Source: an uncultured Lachnospiraceae bacterium (GTDB lineage Bacteria > Bacillota > Clostridia > Lachnospirales > Lachnospiraceae). Taken from it: a DNA stretch of 64,000 nt. Each line of letters opens with the position of its first letter. Positions within the stretch are counted from its first letter, which is position 1. The notes beneath the pieces are model-generated. The model saw only the letters and a program-made list of their open reading frames with translations, had not been told where the DNA came from and searched no databases. The position numbers and the translations under genes were made by a program. Below, piece by piece: positions 1 through 9,378 of this stretch. Where the stretch lies: contig CANRIG010000002.1 of assembly GCA_947630595.1 (NCBI GenBank), positions 1 to 64,000 of the forward strand, written 5' to 3'.

Positions 1-584
1 GTCAGCGTGTGTTCCTCGATGAAATTTTCGTCTGTATCCCACAGCTTTTCCAGAAGCAGATTGCGGGTAAGTACCTGTCTCTGATTTTTACAAAACAGGT
101 TCAGCATACGAAACTCCATAGAGGAAAGTGACAGCGGACGGCCGTTCAGGCTGGCTGTCTGTTCCGAAAAGTCCAGAAACAATTTGCTGTCGTCATAAAT
201 ATCTCTCGGCGCTTTGTGGTGTTCCAGCACAGAGAACATAGCCTTGATTTTCCGCTGCAGGGCCCCAATGGAAAACGGCTTTGTGATGTAATCTACCGCC
301 CCGGCTTCATAGCCCCGTATCTGGTCGCTTTCCTGATCGTTGGCGGTCAGGAAGATCACCAGCGTATCGGGATGATTTGGCTTTATGAGTTTGCACAGCT
401 CATAGCCATTGCCATCCGGCAGGTTTATATCCAGCAGGACCAGGTCATATTCACAGGCGGTCAGTTTAGCGGCGGCAGTACGGGCATTGAGGGCTCCTGT
501 CGCTTCGTATCCGTCAGAGGCAAGATTATAAGCCAGCGTTTTATTCAAAAGGCTGTCGTCCTCAACAATTAAAATGCGTTTCAT
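1..584 (-). CDS. OmpR/VanR-type response regulator, truncated by window edge
   Basis: Reverse strand from ATG at 584-582 reads MKRILIVEDDSLLNKTLAYNL...DLVLLDINLPDGNGYELCK...KPFSIGALQRKI then a winged-helix-like C-terminus; open through position 1. Confidence 0.9.
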   Translation of the reverse strand, partial: MKRILIVEDDSLLNKTLAYNLASDGYEATGALNARTAAAKLTACEYDLVLLDINLPDGNGYELCKLIKPNHPDTLVIFLTANDQESDQIRGYEAGAVDYITKPFSIGALQRKIKAMFSVLEHHKAPRDIYDDSKLFLDFSEQTASLNGRPLSLSSMEFRMLNLFCKNQRQVLTRNLLLEKLWDTDENFIEEHTL

Positions 585-603
585 CTTGTATTCCCCTCTC
601 AAG

Positions 604-1437
604 CTATGGGAGCTCCGCCTGACAGGCGGGGCAGAATACGCTGCTCCTGCCGCCGACGACCGTGCGGCAGAGAATTTCCCCGCAGACCGGGCAGGGGCTT
701 CCGGCGTGTCCGTACACCTGCAGAAACGGCGTATTCCGGTACTCCTGTCCGCGGCCTTTCAGGTATTCCTCCGGCGTAACGGCGTTCTTTTCCGTAAAAA
801 AGCGAAGCCGTTCCGGGATCTCCGCCGCAAGGCGCTCCCATTCCTCCTCCGTCAAACTGCCCGCGGGGCGGGTGGGACAAATGTGCGCCGCAAACAGAAT
901 TTCGTCGGAATAAATGTTTCCGATTCCGGCAATCACGCTCTGGTCAAGAAGGCACTCCTTGACCGCTTTTTTTCGTTTTCCGAAAGCGCTGCGCAGGTAT
1001 TCGGCGGAAAGGCGGGCGTCCTCCGGTTCCATGCCCAGCCTGTCCATGCCGCTGCAGGTATCCGCTTCTCCCGCGCGAAGCAGCCAGAAGCGTCCGAAGC
1101 GGCGGGTATCGCAAAAGCGGAGCTCCCTGCCGTCATCCAGCTGAAAAATCAGGTGCGTATGCTTCTCCACCGGGTAATCCGCGGGCGTTAAAAGCAGGCG
1201 GCCGGTCATCCGCAAATGCAGAATAACCCGGTCGCCGCCCGCAAGACACAGCGTCAGAAATTTTCCGCGCCGCTCCATATGATCCACTGTCTGTCCGGCA
1301 AGACGTCCGCAGAACTCCTCCGCGCCGGGGTGCGCGATAATCTCCGGGCGTTTCGCCGTGACGTGTCTGACTGCCAGCCCGCGCAGCTGCGGCTCCAGCA
1401 CTCTCCTGATACTTTCTACTTCCGGCAGTTCCGGCAT
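604..1437 (-). CDS. mutM: Formamidopyrimidine-DNA glycosylase (Fpg)
   Basis: MPELPEVESIRRVLEPQLRG N-terminus (catalytic Pro2/Glu3) and C-terminal zinc finger CPVCGEILCRTVVGGRSSVFCPACQ; the longer ORF start at 1602 is a repeat-derived extension. Confidence 0.96.
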   Translation of the reverse strand: MPELPEVESIRRVLEPQLRGLAVRHVTAKRPEIIAHPGAEEFCGRLAGQTVDHMERRGKFLTLCLAGGDRVILHLRMTGRLLLTPADYPVEKHTHLIFQLDDGRELRFCDTRRFGRFWLLRAGEADTCSGMDRLGMEPEDARLSAEYLRSAFGKRKKAVKECLLDQSVIAGIGNIYSDEILFAAHICPTRPAGSLTEEEWERLAAEIPERLRFFTEKNAVTPEEYLKGRGQEYRNTPFLQVYGHAGSPCPVCGEILCRTVVGGRSSVFCPACQAELP

Positions 1438-1697
1438 GTTTCTCTCCTCCGTTCTGCCTCCGGCAGTTCCGGTATGCTTTTTCTTCCGTTCTGTTTCCGG
1501 CAGTTCCGGTATGTTTCTTTTTTCCGTCCTGCCTCCGGCAGTTCCGGTATGTTTCTTTCCTCTGTTTTGCCTCCGACAGCTCAGATCTGCTTTTTCTCCC
1601 ATTCTGCCTCCGGCAGTCCCGGTATGCTTTTCCTTCGTTCTGTTTCTGGCAGTTCAGGCATCTTCTTCCTCTGCGCGTTCCGTCTCCGGCAGGATCA
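1421..1697 (-). repeat. Degenerate 36-38 bp tandem array copied from the mutM start region
   Basis: Start-codon-equivalent positions at 1437, 1475, 1512, 1550, 1588, 1625, 1661; consensus (minus) ATACCGGAACTGCCGGAGGCAGAACGGAAGAAAGAAAC. Confidence 0.95.
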
Positions 1698-2934
1698 GGC
1701 GCACCGCCTCGATGCGGTTTTTGTCCATCTGGTCGACGATGAGGCGGATTCCATCCGGCGTGGTCACAAAATCCCGCTCCTCTGGCACGCGGTCGAGCTG
1801 CTCAATGATCAGGCCGCCGACCGAGTCGTATTCCTCGGAATCCAGATTGAGGCCCAGCGCGTCGTTGATGTCGTCCAGCTTGACGGAACCCTCGATCAGA
1901 TATTCATGCTCGGAGAGCTTCTGAATCAGGTCTTTTTCATCCTCGTCATACTCGTCGCGGATTTCCCCGACGATTTCCTCCAGCAGGTCTTCCAGCGAAA
2001 TCATACCCACGGCCGCGCCGTACTCGTCGAGCACGATGGCGATGCTGACGGAATTTTTCTGCATCTCGATCAGAAGCTCGGAGGTCTTTTTGTATTCGTA
2101 CGTGTAATACGGCTCATACATAATATCGGCCACGCGGAAATGCTCCGTATCGCCGCTGAAGAAAAAGTTCTTGATATGCACGATGCCGGTGATATTGGCC
2201 CGGTCGTCCCGGTACACCGGGAGCCGCGAATATTTTTCCGAGTGGAAAATCTCCCGGAGTTCGGCGTAGGTGGCGGATTCGCTGACGGTCACCATGTCCG
2301 CGCGCGGCACCATCACCTCTTTGGCCTGGGAATCCCCGAAATCCACAACATTATAAATCATCTGCCGCTCTTCCTTTTCGATCACGCCCTCCTTGTGGCT
2401 GACGTCGACGATGGTGCGCAGCTCTTTTTCCGTAATGGTGTTCAGCGGGCTGGCCGCATCGACGTGCAGCAGCTTCAGCAGAACGCGGCAGATGCAGTTG
2501 ATCACGAAAATCACCGGCGTTAGCAGCTTCATCAGCAGCAGAATCACGGAGGCATAGGCGAGCGAAAGCCGCTCTGCGTTTGCCGTCGCGTAGGTCTTGG
2601 GCGTAATCTCGCCGAAAATCAGGATCGTGATCGTGAGAATACCGGTGACGGTGCCCACCGCCCCCTTGCCCATGATCTGAATTGCAATCGCTGTGGCCAG
2701 CGCCGTGCAGAGGTTGTTGACCAGATTGTTGCCGATCAGGATCGTGCTCAGCATCCGCGAGGAATCCCCGACCACCCTCAGTACCGTGGCGGCCCGCTTG
2801 TCGCCGGACTCCGCCATCGACTGCAGGCGGATGCGGTTTACCACCGTGAGCGCAGTCTCCGCAGAAGAAAAGAAAGCCGACAGTGCGACCAGAATAATCA
2901 GCGCCAATATTCGTATGGCGTCATCGGAAGCCAA
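1654..2934 (-). CDS. Hemolysin/CorC-family transporter (DUF21-CBS-CorC_HlyC)
   Basis: DUF21-type TM region ([19 protein letters not shown]), CBS pair ([42 protein letters not shown]), CorC_HlyC C-terminus. Confidence 0.93.
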   Translation of the reverse strand: MASDDAIRILALIILVALSAFFSSAETALTVVNRIRLQSMAESGDKRAATVLRVVGDSSRMLSTILIGNNLVNNLCTALATAIAIQIMGKGAVGTVTGILTITILIFGEITPKTYATANAERLSLAYASVILLLMKLLTPVIFVINCICRVLLKLLHVDAASPLNTITEKELRTIVDVSHKEGVIEKEERQMIYNVVDFGDSQAKEVMVPRADMVTVSESATYAELREIFHSEKYSRLPVYRDDRANITGIVHIKNFFFSGDTEHFRVADIMYEPYYTYEYKKTSELLIEMQKNSVSIAIVLDEYGAAVGMISLEDLLEEIVGEIRDEYDEDEKDLIQKLSEHEYLIEGSVKLDDINDALGLNLDSEEYDSVGGLIIEQLDRVPEERDFVTTPDGIRLIVDQMDKNRIEAVRLILPETERAEEEDA

Positions 2935-3114
2935 AAAATCATCTCCTCTTAAATGTCAAACATCAGAAACAATTATTGAAAATCATACAATATTTCTCTG
3001 TGAATTGCAATGTAAAGTTGTGTCAATCGGCATGTGATTCCGAAAACGCTCATATAAATGTAGGGAAAAGGGAATGCAGCCGCATTCCCTGAAAACCGGA
3101 AAGGAAGAAAGCTT

Positions 3115-3492
3115 ATGGAACGAATATCCGGGCGCGCGGGAATCGCGGCGAGCATGCTGAAAGGACTGGTGATCGCCGCCCTGTTTACGGTGGCTGCGCT
3201 TCTGATTCTGGCGTTTATCTCGCTGAAACTGGAGCCGGACGCGAGGAAAATGGAAATCGGCATCCTGATCACCTATGTCGCCGCCTGCTTCGCCGGCGGG
3301 TGGTACTGCGGCCACAAGGCGGGCCGGCGAAAATTTCTGTGGGGCCTTTTGCTGGGCGCGCTGTATTTCCTGCTGCTGTTCGCCGTCTCCGGAATGGGGG
3401 AACGGGACCTCCAGTCCGATCTGCTGCAGAGCCTGACCTCCCTGCTGGCCTGCGCGGCAGGCGGCATGCTTGGCGGAATTGTCGCCTCGTAG
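3115..3492 (+). CDS. Small four-TM membrane protein, TIGR04086-like
   Basis: 125 aa, four hydrophobic segments, Gly-rich TM pattern typical of the TIGR04086 family. Confidence 0.65.
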   Translation: MERISGRAGIAASMLKGLVIAALFTVAALLILAFISLKLEPDARKMEIGILITYVAACFAGGWYCGHKAGRRKFLWGLLLGALYFLLLFAVSGMGERDLQSDLLQSLTSLLACAAGGMLGGIVAS

Positions 3493-3738
3493 GAGGCAAA
3501 ATGTGCGCCGCCCGCGCAGGGCTGCGCACAGCCGAAAAATTTTACTTCCCTTTTTTATTTTAATGTGATATAGTAGGAAAAACGGGCGCAGCGTACCGAA
3601 AACGCTGTTTTGCCGGTTTATTCTACAGACTCGTTTCTGTCGGTTCAGACAATTATTCCGATTGGCAACTTTTCAGCAACAGCTTGACAGGTTTCCGCTG
3701 CGTTTAAAAACGGCAGGCGGCGAGAAAGTGAAACAGAG

Positions 3739-5466
3739 GTGGATATGAGAGAAAAATATGAGTCATTGTCTCTGGTGATTTTGAAGGATTTGGCCAAGGC
3801 CAGAGGCATGCGGGGAATTTCGGGTATGAAAAAGAGCGAGGTCATTGAGGCCATGCTGGCCCAGGACGAGCTCGACAAAGCTGCGGCTGCACAGCAAGAG
3901 CAGCCGGAGAAAGAGACGGTTTCACAGCAGAAAGCTGCGGAGAACAGCGCTCCGGAGCAGAGCGTTGCGGAAAACGGAACGCCGGATCAGGACGCTGCGG
4001 CGGGCGACGTCATACGCCCGCGCAGAAATGTGCGGAGCCAGACACGCAGCAATCGGCCGGAACGCAATGAGCGCACAGAGCGTAATGAGCGTGCAGAAAG
4101 GGCCGACCGGCAGGAACGTGCGGAACGTACTGACCGGGCGGAACGCAGCAATGACCGGACAGAACGTACTGAGCGTGCGGAACGTAACGACTATGCCGAG
4201 CGCAACGATCGTCAGGAACGTATGGAACGTACAGAACGCACTAACCGGACAGAGCGCATGGAACAAACGGATCGCAGCAACGACCGGCAGGAACGCCCCG
4301 ATAATGCCGACCGGCCGCCGGGAGAGCTGTCCCAGCTTGACAGCGGCATCGTGGCCACCGGCATTCTGGAGGTCATGCCGGACGGCTTCGGCTTCATCCG
4401 CAGCGACAATTATCTTCCGGGCGAGAACGACGTGTACGTCTCTCCGTCCCAGATTCGCAAATTTAATCTGAAAACCGGAGACATCATTTCCGGCAATACC
4501 AGAATCCGCGCGCAGCAGGAGAAGTTCGGAGCGCTTCTGTATCTGCGCAGCATCAACGGCAAATCGCCCTCGGAGGCGATGCGCCGCTGCAATTTTGAGG
4601 ACATGACGCCGATCTTTCCGAACGAGCGCATGCGCATGGAGCGCGGCTCCAGAGCAGTGGCGATGCGGATCGTGGACCTGTTTTCGCCGATCGGCAAGGG
4701 CCAGCGCGGCATGATCGTCTCCCAGCCCAAGGCCGGAAAGACAACGCTTTTGAAGGATGTGGCGCATTCCATCCTGCTGAACGACCCCAATATGAAGCTT
4801 CTGATCCTGCTGATCGACGAGCGCCCGGAGGAAGTGACCGACATCAAGGAAGCCATCCGCGGCGACAACGTGGAGGTCATTTACTCCACCTTCGATGAGC
4901 TTCCGGAGCATCACAAGCGGGTGTCTGAGATGGTGATCGAGCGCGCAAAGCGCCTCGTCGAGCAAAAGGAAAACGTGACGATTCTGCTTGACAGCATCAC
5001 GCGCCTGGCGCGCGCCTACAATCTGACCGTTCCGCCCAGCGGGCGCACCCTGTCCGGCGGCCTCGACCCGGCGGCGCTGCACATGCCGAAGCGTTTCTTC
5101 GGCGCCGCCCGCAACATGCGCGAGGGCGGCAGCCTGACGATCCTGGCGACGGCGCTGGTGGACACCGGCAGCAAGATGGACGACGTCGTCTACGAGGAAT
5201 TTAAGGGCACCGGCAACATGGAACTGGTGCTGGACCGCAAGCTTTCCGAAAAGCGCGTTTTCCCGGCGATCGATATCCCGAAATCGGGCACGCGGCGCGA
5301 GGATCTGCTGCTCGACCGTGACGAGCAGGAGGCGGTTTACATCATGCGGCGCGCCTTAAACGGCATGAAATCCGACGAGGCCGTGGAGAACATTCTCAAT
5401 ATGTTCGTACACACACGCGACAACCGCGAGCTGGTGCAGAAGGTGCGGCGGCAGAAATACATCTGA
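3739..5466 (+). CDS. rho: Transcription termination factor Rho with Arg/Glu/Asp-rich N-terminal insertion
   Basis: Rho N-domain [29 protein letters not shown]-binding [15 protein letters not shown], Walker [23 protein letters not shown]. Start may be 3745. Confidence 0.97.
   Translation: MDMREKYESLSLVILKDLAKARGMRGISGMKKSEVIEAMLAQDELDKAAAAQQEQPEKETVSQQKAAENSAPEQSVAENGTPDQDAAAGDVIRPRRNVRSQTRSNRPERNERTERNERAERADRQERAERTDRAERSNDRTERTERAERNDYAERNDRQERMERTERTNRTERMEQTDRSNDRQERPDNADRPPGELSQLDSGIVATGILEVMPDGFGFIRSDNYLPGENDVYVSPSQIRKFNLKTGDIISGNTRIRAQQEKFGALLYLRSINGKSPSEAMRRCNFEDMTPIFPNERMRMERGSRAVAMRIVDLFSPIGKGQRGMIVSQPKAGKTTLLKDVAHSILLNDPNMKLLILLIDERPEEVTDIKEAIRGDNVEVIYSTFDELPEHHKRVSEMVIERAKRLVEQKENVTILLDSITRLARAYNLTVPPSGRTLSGGLDPAALHMPKRFFGAARNMREGGSLTILATALVDTGSKMDDVVYEEFKGTGNMELVLDRKLSEKRVFPAIDIPKSGTRREDLLLDRDEQEAVYIMRRALNGMKSDEAVENILNMFVHTRDNRELVQKVRRQKYI
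4030..4310 (+). repeat. Low-complexity [21 protein letters not shown]-type repeat inside rho
   Basis: Repeated GAACGtACtGAcCGgrCgGAaCG-like DNA; protein made almost only of E, R, N, D, T, A. Confidence 0.9.
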
Positions 5467-5603
5467 TCGCCGCCCGGCGCACTTTTGTATCTGACCCATT
5501 GGTATATGGCCGATTGTATCTGGCCTATTGGATACAGCGCATTGGATATAACTCACTTTTGCATACAGACCAGTACACAAGAATATTATGTGAAAAAACG
5601 GGG

Positions 5604-5643
5604 CCTGCCGCAAAATAAATCACTATTTTGCGGCAGGTCTTTT
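5604..5643. terminator. Strong intrinsic terminator hairpin downstream of rho, possibly bidirectional
   Basis: Perfect 14-bp stem CCTGCCGCAAAATA (5604-5617) / TATTTTGCGGCAGG (5624-5637), followed on + by TCTTTTCTTTTATTTTT. Confidence 0.9.
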
Positions 5644-5799
5644 CTTTTATTTTTGCTTTCTTTTATTTTTGCTTTCTTTTATCTTTTTTACCCTTTTATC
5701 TTTTACCTTTATCTTTTACAGCGTCTTTTACTTTTATCTTTTTTCAGCATATCGTTTCCCGCAGGATTCTTTTCACCTTTTACAGCGGCCCATGTCGCG

Positions 5800-7599
5800 T
5801 CAGTCGGTGATAATCCGCGTCGCCCACACCGCATTTCCGTCGATGCCGGAGGTGATGATGCCGACTCTCCTGCCGGCCGCCTGCACGACCTGCCCATTGC
5901 CGATGTACATGCTGACGTGATAGACGTAGCCGTGCCGCGCATAAAAGATCAGATCGCCCGGCGCAGCCGAGGAAACCGGAATCTGCATGCCGTAACCGGC
6001 CTGATCCTCCGCCACACGCGGCAGCGAATAGCCGAAGTTCGCGTAAACGCTCTGCACAAAGCCGGAGCAGTCCGCTCCCTGGGTCAGGCTCGTGCCGCCC
6101 CAGACGTAGGGATTGCCGACAAACTGCAGCGCAAATTTTACGATCGCCTCCCGCGTCCTGGCCGCCTGGGAGGCCTCCTTTACCGAGGTCAGCGTATAAT
6201 AGCAGGCCTTGTTGTCCTCCGGGCTGATCAGCACCTCCGCCAGCGGCATATTTTTCTCGCCCTGATCGGACACTTCGCTCGCGGCCGCGCTGCCGGTGAT
6301 CAGGTCGTCCCTGCTCACAAACCCGCGGGCGCTGCCGGACTCCACGAACACCCAGTCGCTGTCGGTGTCGGCCAGCATGTAACACAACGCTCCGTCCTCC
6401 AGAGTGCCGACCGCGCGCGAACCGGCGTTCTTCTGCTCGTAGATCGTCACCCTGCCGGATGCCAGCGCGTACTGCAGGGAGGCCATAACCTCCTGCACCG
6501 TCGTGTGCGTATGGTCAAAAGCCGCATTCTCCGACCGCGCGACCAGAAGCCGCGCCTGCGTCAGCTCGTCCATCCCCTTTACGTTCACAATCCGCTGCGC
6601 AACGTCGTCGCAGACGGCGTCGTCTGCTTTGATAAATCCGCGGACATTGCCGGACTCGATGTAATACCAGCCGTCCCCCTTGTCCTCCAGGATGTAACAG
6701 CAGCCGTAAAGGTTCAGACTGCCGACCTCTTTCGACTCCCCGGATTTCTCCTCATATACCTTTGCGCCGTCTCTGCTGCTGATAATCGCATAGCGCTTTT
6801 CCACCTGCGTGAAGCGAAATTCCTGCTCGATCTCCGGAGGAGTAACGATATGCTGATGGGCAAGCAGCGCCTCGTTCGTGCCGTATCCGAGCGGTTCCTC
6901 GGATTCCGTCTCTGTTTCCTTCTCTTTTTTCTTTGTCTCCTTTTCTGTCTCCGTCTCCGGTTCGGTAACCTGCTCCGTCGCCGGGGCTTCAGTGGCCGGA
7001 GGCTGTGTCTCCGCCGGTACTTCGGTGGCCGGCGGCTGCGTCTCCGCCGGTATTTCCGTTGCCGGCGGCTGTGTCTCCGCCGGGGCTTCGGTCGCCGGCG
7101 GCTGCGTCTCCGTCTGCGAAGACTCCGTCGGCGCTGTCGTTGACGTCTCCGTCTGCGAAGGCTCCGTCGGCGCCGTCGTTGACGTCTCCGTCTGTGAAGG
7201 CTCCGTCGGCGCCGTCGTTGACGTCTCCGTCTGCGAGGGTTCCGTTGCCGATGGCTGTTTCTCCGTCTGCGGAGGTTCCGTCGCCGGCTGTTTCTCCGTC
7301 TGCGGAGGTTCCGTCGGCTGGGACTCCGTCGGCGGCTGTGTCTCCGTTGGCTGGGACTCCGTCGGCTGGGATTCCGTCGGCGGCGTCGCTGACGGCTCCG
7401 TCGGGGAAGAATTGGGGCCGGACTCTTCATTCCGCGGCTTTCCCTCTTCGTCTGAACCCGTCTTTTTGCTCTCCTCCGCATACGCCGTCAGTGCGCCGCG
7501 GGTTATCCTGTCGTTATGGTAATAACCGCCGCCCATTGCGTCCGCCGCCAAAGCAAGCACCAGACACAGGGCCGCTGTCAGTAATGTCTTCTTTCTCAT
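5800..7599 (-). CDS. Secreted NlpC/P60 peptidoglycan hydrolase with SH3-like domains and Pro/Thr-rich repeat linker
   Basis: Signal peptide MRKKTLLTAALCLVLALAADA; SH3-like repeats; NlpC/P60 core NPYVWGGTSLTQGADCSGFVQSVYANFGYSLPR...HVSMYIGNGQVVQA. Confidence 0.93.
   Translation of the reverse strand: MRKKTLLTAALCLVLALAADAMGGGYYHNDRITRGALTAYAEESKKTGSDEEGKPRNEESGPNSSPTEPSATPPTESQPTESQPTETQPPTESQPTEPPQTEKQPATEPPQTEKQPSATEPSQTETSTTAPTEPSQTETSTTAPTEPSQTETSTTAPTESSQTETQPPATEAPAETQPPATEIPAETQPPATEVPAETQPPATEAPATEQVTEPETETEKETKKKEKETETESEEPLGYGTNEALLAHQHIVTPPEIEQEFRFTQVEKRYAIISSRDGAKVYEEKSGESKEVGSLNLYGCCYILEDKGDGWYYIESGNVRGFIKADDAVCDDVAQRIVNVKGMDELTQARLLVARSENAAFDHTHTTVQEVMASLQYALASGRVTIYEQKNAGSRAVGTLEDGALCYMLADTDSDWVFVESGSARGFVSRDDLITGSAAASEVSDQGEKNMPLAEVLISPEDNKACYYTLTSVKEASQAARTREAIVKFALQFVGNPYVWGGTSLTQGADCSGFVQSVYANFGYSLPRVAEDQAGYGMQIPVSSAAPGDLIFYARHGYVYHVSMYIGNGQVVQAAGRRVGIITSGIDGNAVWATRIITD
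6980..7400 (-). repeat. Pro/Thr-rich coding tandem repeats (39-bp TEPSQTETSTTAP and 30-bp AETQPPATEV units)
   Basis: Repeats visible in ORF 5800..7599 and in the DNA (gacgtctccgtctgcgaaggctccgtcggcgccgtcgtt). Confidence 0.9.
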
Positions 7600-7723
7600 T
7601 GCATCTTCTCCGAAATCATATGTTCGGCATCCCCCTGCAAAGCCGTACTCCCCTGAAATATTACATATTTATGAACATTCTTTTTCACTTTATCACAAAC
7701 GTACCAAATTGTAAAGGCCCGCA

Positions 7724-9322
7724 TCATCCTCCAACCTCTGCCCGCTCAATCACGCAGGTATGCTTCTTGCTCCCCTTATCGTAACTGATGCCGGCCAGAA
7801 GCAGGCTTCCCTGATAGTCCTTCAGGGCCTCCATGTATCGCCTGTTCTTAATCTGTGCGATAGCGCCCCCGGCGCTCCGGTCCCATTTCAGTTCCAGTAT
7901 CGCCGCCGGTTTGTCCGCATGGAGTCTGCGCGGAATCAGGCAGATATCCGCGAATCCCTTTCCCGCGGGCAACTCGCGGACGATTGTATAATATTCCCTT
8001 GCGAAATAAAATGCAAGGTTGATTGTGCAGCTCAGCGCATTTTCGTCATTGTACCGAAGAATGGATATCTCGTCATGCGCGCGGTCAATTCCCTTTGCCA
8101 CGGCGTCCCCGTCCTGATTCCAGAGGGCCTCCAGCAGCCTGCGAGAATCATTTACCGAGCGGATCACTTCCTGCCAGTCCATTGTGCTGATCGCGTTGAC
8201 ATACTCCTGGGATACTTCCCGGTTGGGAACAGATACCGTCTCCTGGTCGCTGTCATAGGTCAGATAACCCAGGTGAACCAGCAGCGTCAGGACGTCGTCC
8301 TTCGTCGCGAAGGTCGTCATATCATTGGTGAAGGTGCCGGTGTTGATGCAGACACCGTCTCCCGCCAGCATCCTTACCACGGCGTCCTTCAGCCCGTCCA
8401 TATTCATCTGAATGTAGATTTTCAGCGCTTCATAGGTCTCCGTCCGGTTCCAGTAGGGGCCGAATCTGTGGCGGAGCATGGCTTCCACCACGGATTTGGG
8501 ACTGTACATGGCGTAAACGCGGTCGCCGAAACGGCTGTGCGACGCGAGCCGGTAGCCGTTGTACCAGGCCCGGGCCTCCTCGAAGCTCATCTCGTTCGCC
8601 CCGCACAGTTCCCGCACTTCGTCCTCCGTAAATCCAAAGAATCCGGCAAAATCTCCCGGATCGATCATGGAATATTCCAGGAACATATTCAGCGCGGAAT
8701 GCGTCCCGTATTTTTTCACGGGCAGGATTCCCGTCATATAGGCGAGGGCCACATAATCCTTGTCCTTGAGCCATGCCCGCAGAAAGTCAAGATACTGCCT
8801 CTGGGCCTCCAGATCCTGCTTGTATTCACGGAACAGGCAGTCCCACTCGTCGATCAGGATGACGAAAGCGCGTTTTGTCCTGGCGTAAATGTCTTTCATG
8901 ATCTGAATCAGATTGCTTTTGTCCCGGTAACGGACGGTTTCAAAACTGTCGAGGAGCTCCGCAGTCAAATACCGCTGCAGCATGGCAAGCATCTCTGTCA
9001 TGTTGTGCGCCGCGCTGAGGAAATCCTGCATGTTGATCCGAATCACGTCGTATTGATTCAAATGCTCCCGAAAGGACGGCGACCGGCTGATTTTCAGCCC
9101 GTCAAACAGGCCGGAGGCGTCCTCCGCGCGTCCGTAATACGCCGTCAGCATGTCTATCGCCATCGACTTGCCGAATCTGCGCGGACGGCTGATGCAGACA
9201 TATTTCTGCGCCGTCCTGACCCGGGCGTTTGTCCGTTCGATCAGGCCCGTCTTATCCACATAAATCTGGGACCGCAGGCTTTCGCGAAACCGCTCGCTCC
9301 CGGGATTCAGATAACTGCCCAT
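7724..9322 (-). CDS. AAA-ATPase-like/DUF1703-type protein with C-terminal PD-(D/E)XK-like domain
   Basis: YVDKTGLIERTNARV...ISRPRRFGKSMAIDML (P-loop variant); C-term FADICLIPRR...PAAILELKWDRSAGGAIAQIKNRRY. Confidence 0.85.
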   Translation of the reverse strand: MGSYLNPGSERFRESLRSQIYVDKTGLIERTNARVRTAQKYVCISRPRRFGKSMAIDMLTAYYGRAEDASGLFDGLKISRSPSFREHLNQYDVIRINMQDFLSAAHNMTEMLAMLQRYLTAELLDSFETVRYRDKSNLIQIMKDIYARTKRAFVILIDEWDCLFREYKQDLEAQRQYLDFLRAWLKDKDYVALAYMTGILPVKKYGTHSALNMFLEYSMIDPGDFAGFFGFTEDEVRELCGANEMSFEEARAWYNGYRLASHSRFGDRVYAMYSPKSVVEAMLRHRFGPYWNRTETYEALKIYIQMNMDGLKDAVVRMLAGDGVCINTGTFTNDMTTFATKDDVLTLLVHLGYLTYDSDQETVSVPNREVSQEYVNAISTMDWQEVIRSVNDSRRLLEALWNQDGDAVAKGIDRAHDEISILRYNDENALSCTINLAFYFAREYYTIVRELPAGKGFADICLIPRRLHADKPAAILELKWDRSAGGAIAQIKNRRYMEALKDYQGSLLLAGISYDKGSKKHTCVIERAEVGG

Positions 9323-9378
9323 GCCTCCGCACACCTCCGTTCGCTGTATCAAAAACTGCAGGGATTTCTTTCTGCCGC

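Noticed and set aside
1438-1602. Extended N-terminus of MutM from the ORF track (start at 1602)
   Set aside because: The extension is made of start-region repeat copies; Fpg requires the N-terminal Pro of MPELPE, so initiation at 1437 is far more likely.
6714-7481. Arg-rich minus-strand ORF and Val/Ser-rich plus-strand ORFs within the NlpC gene
   Set aside because: Alternative frames of the Pro/Thr repeat DNA, which stay open because repeat units are multiples of 3.
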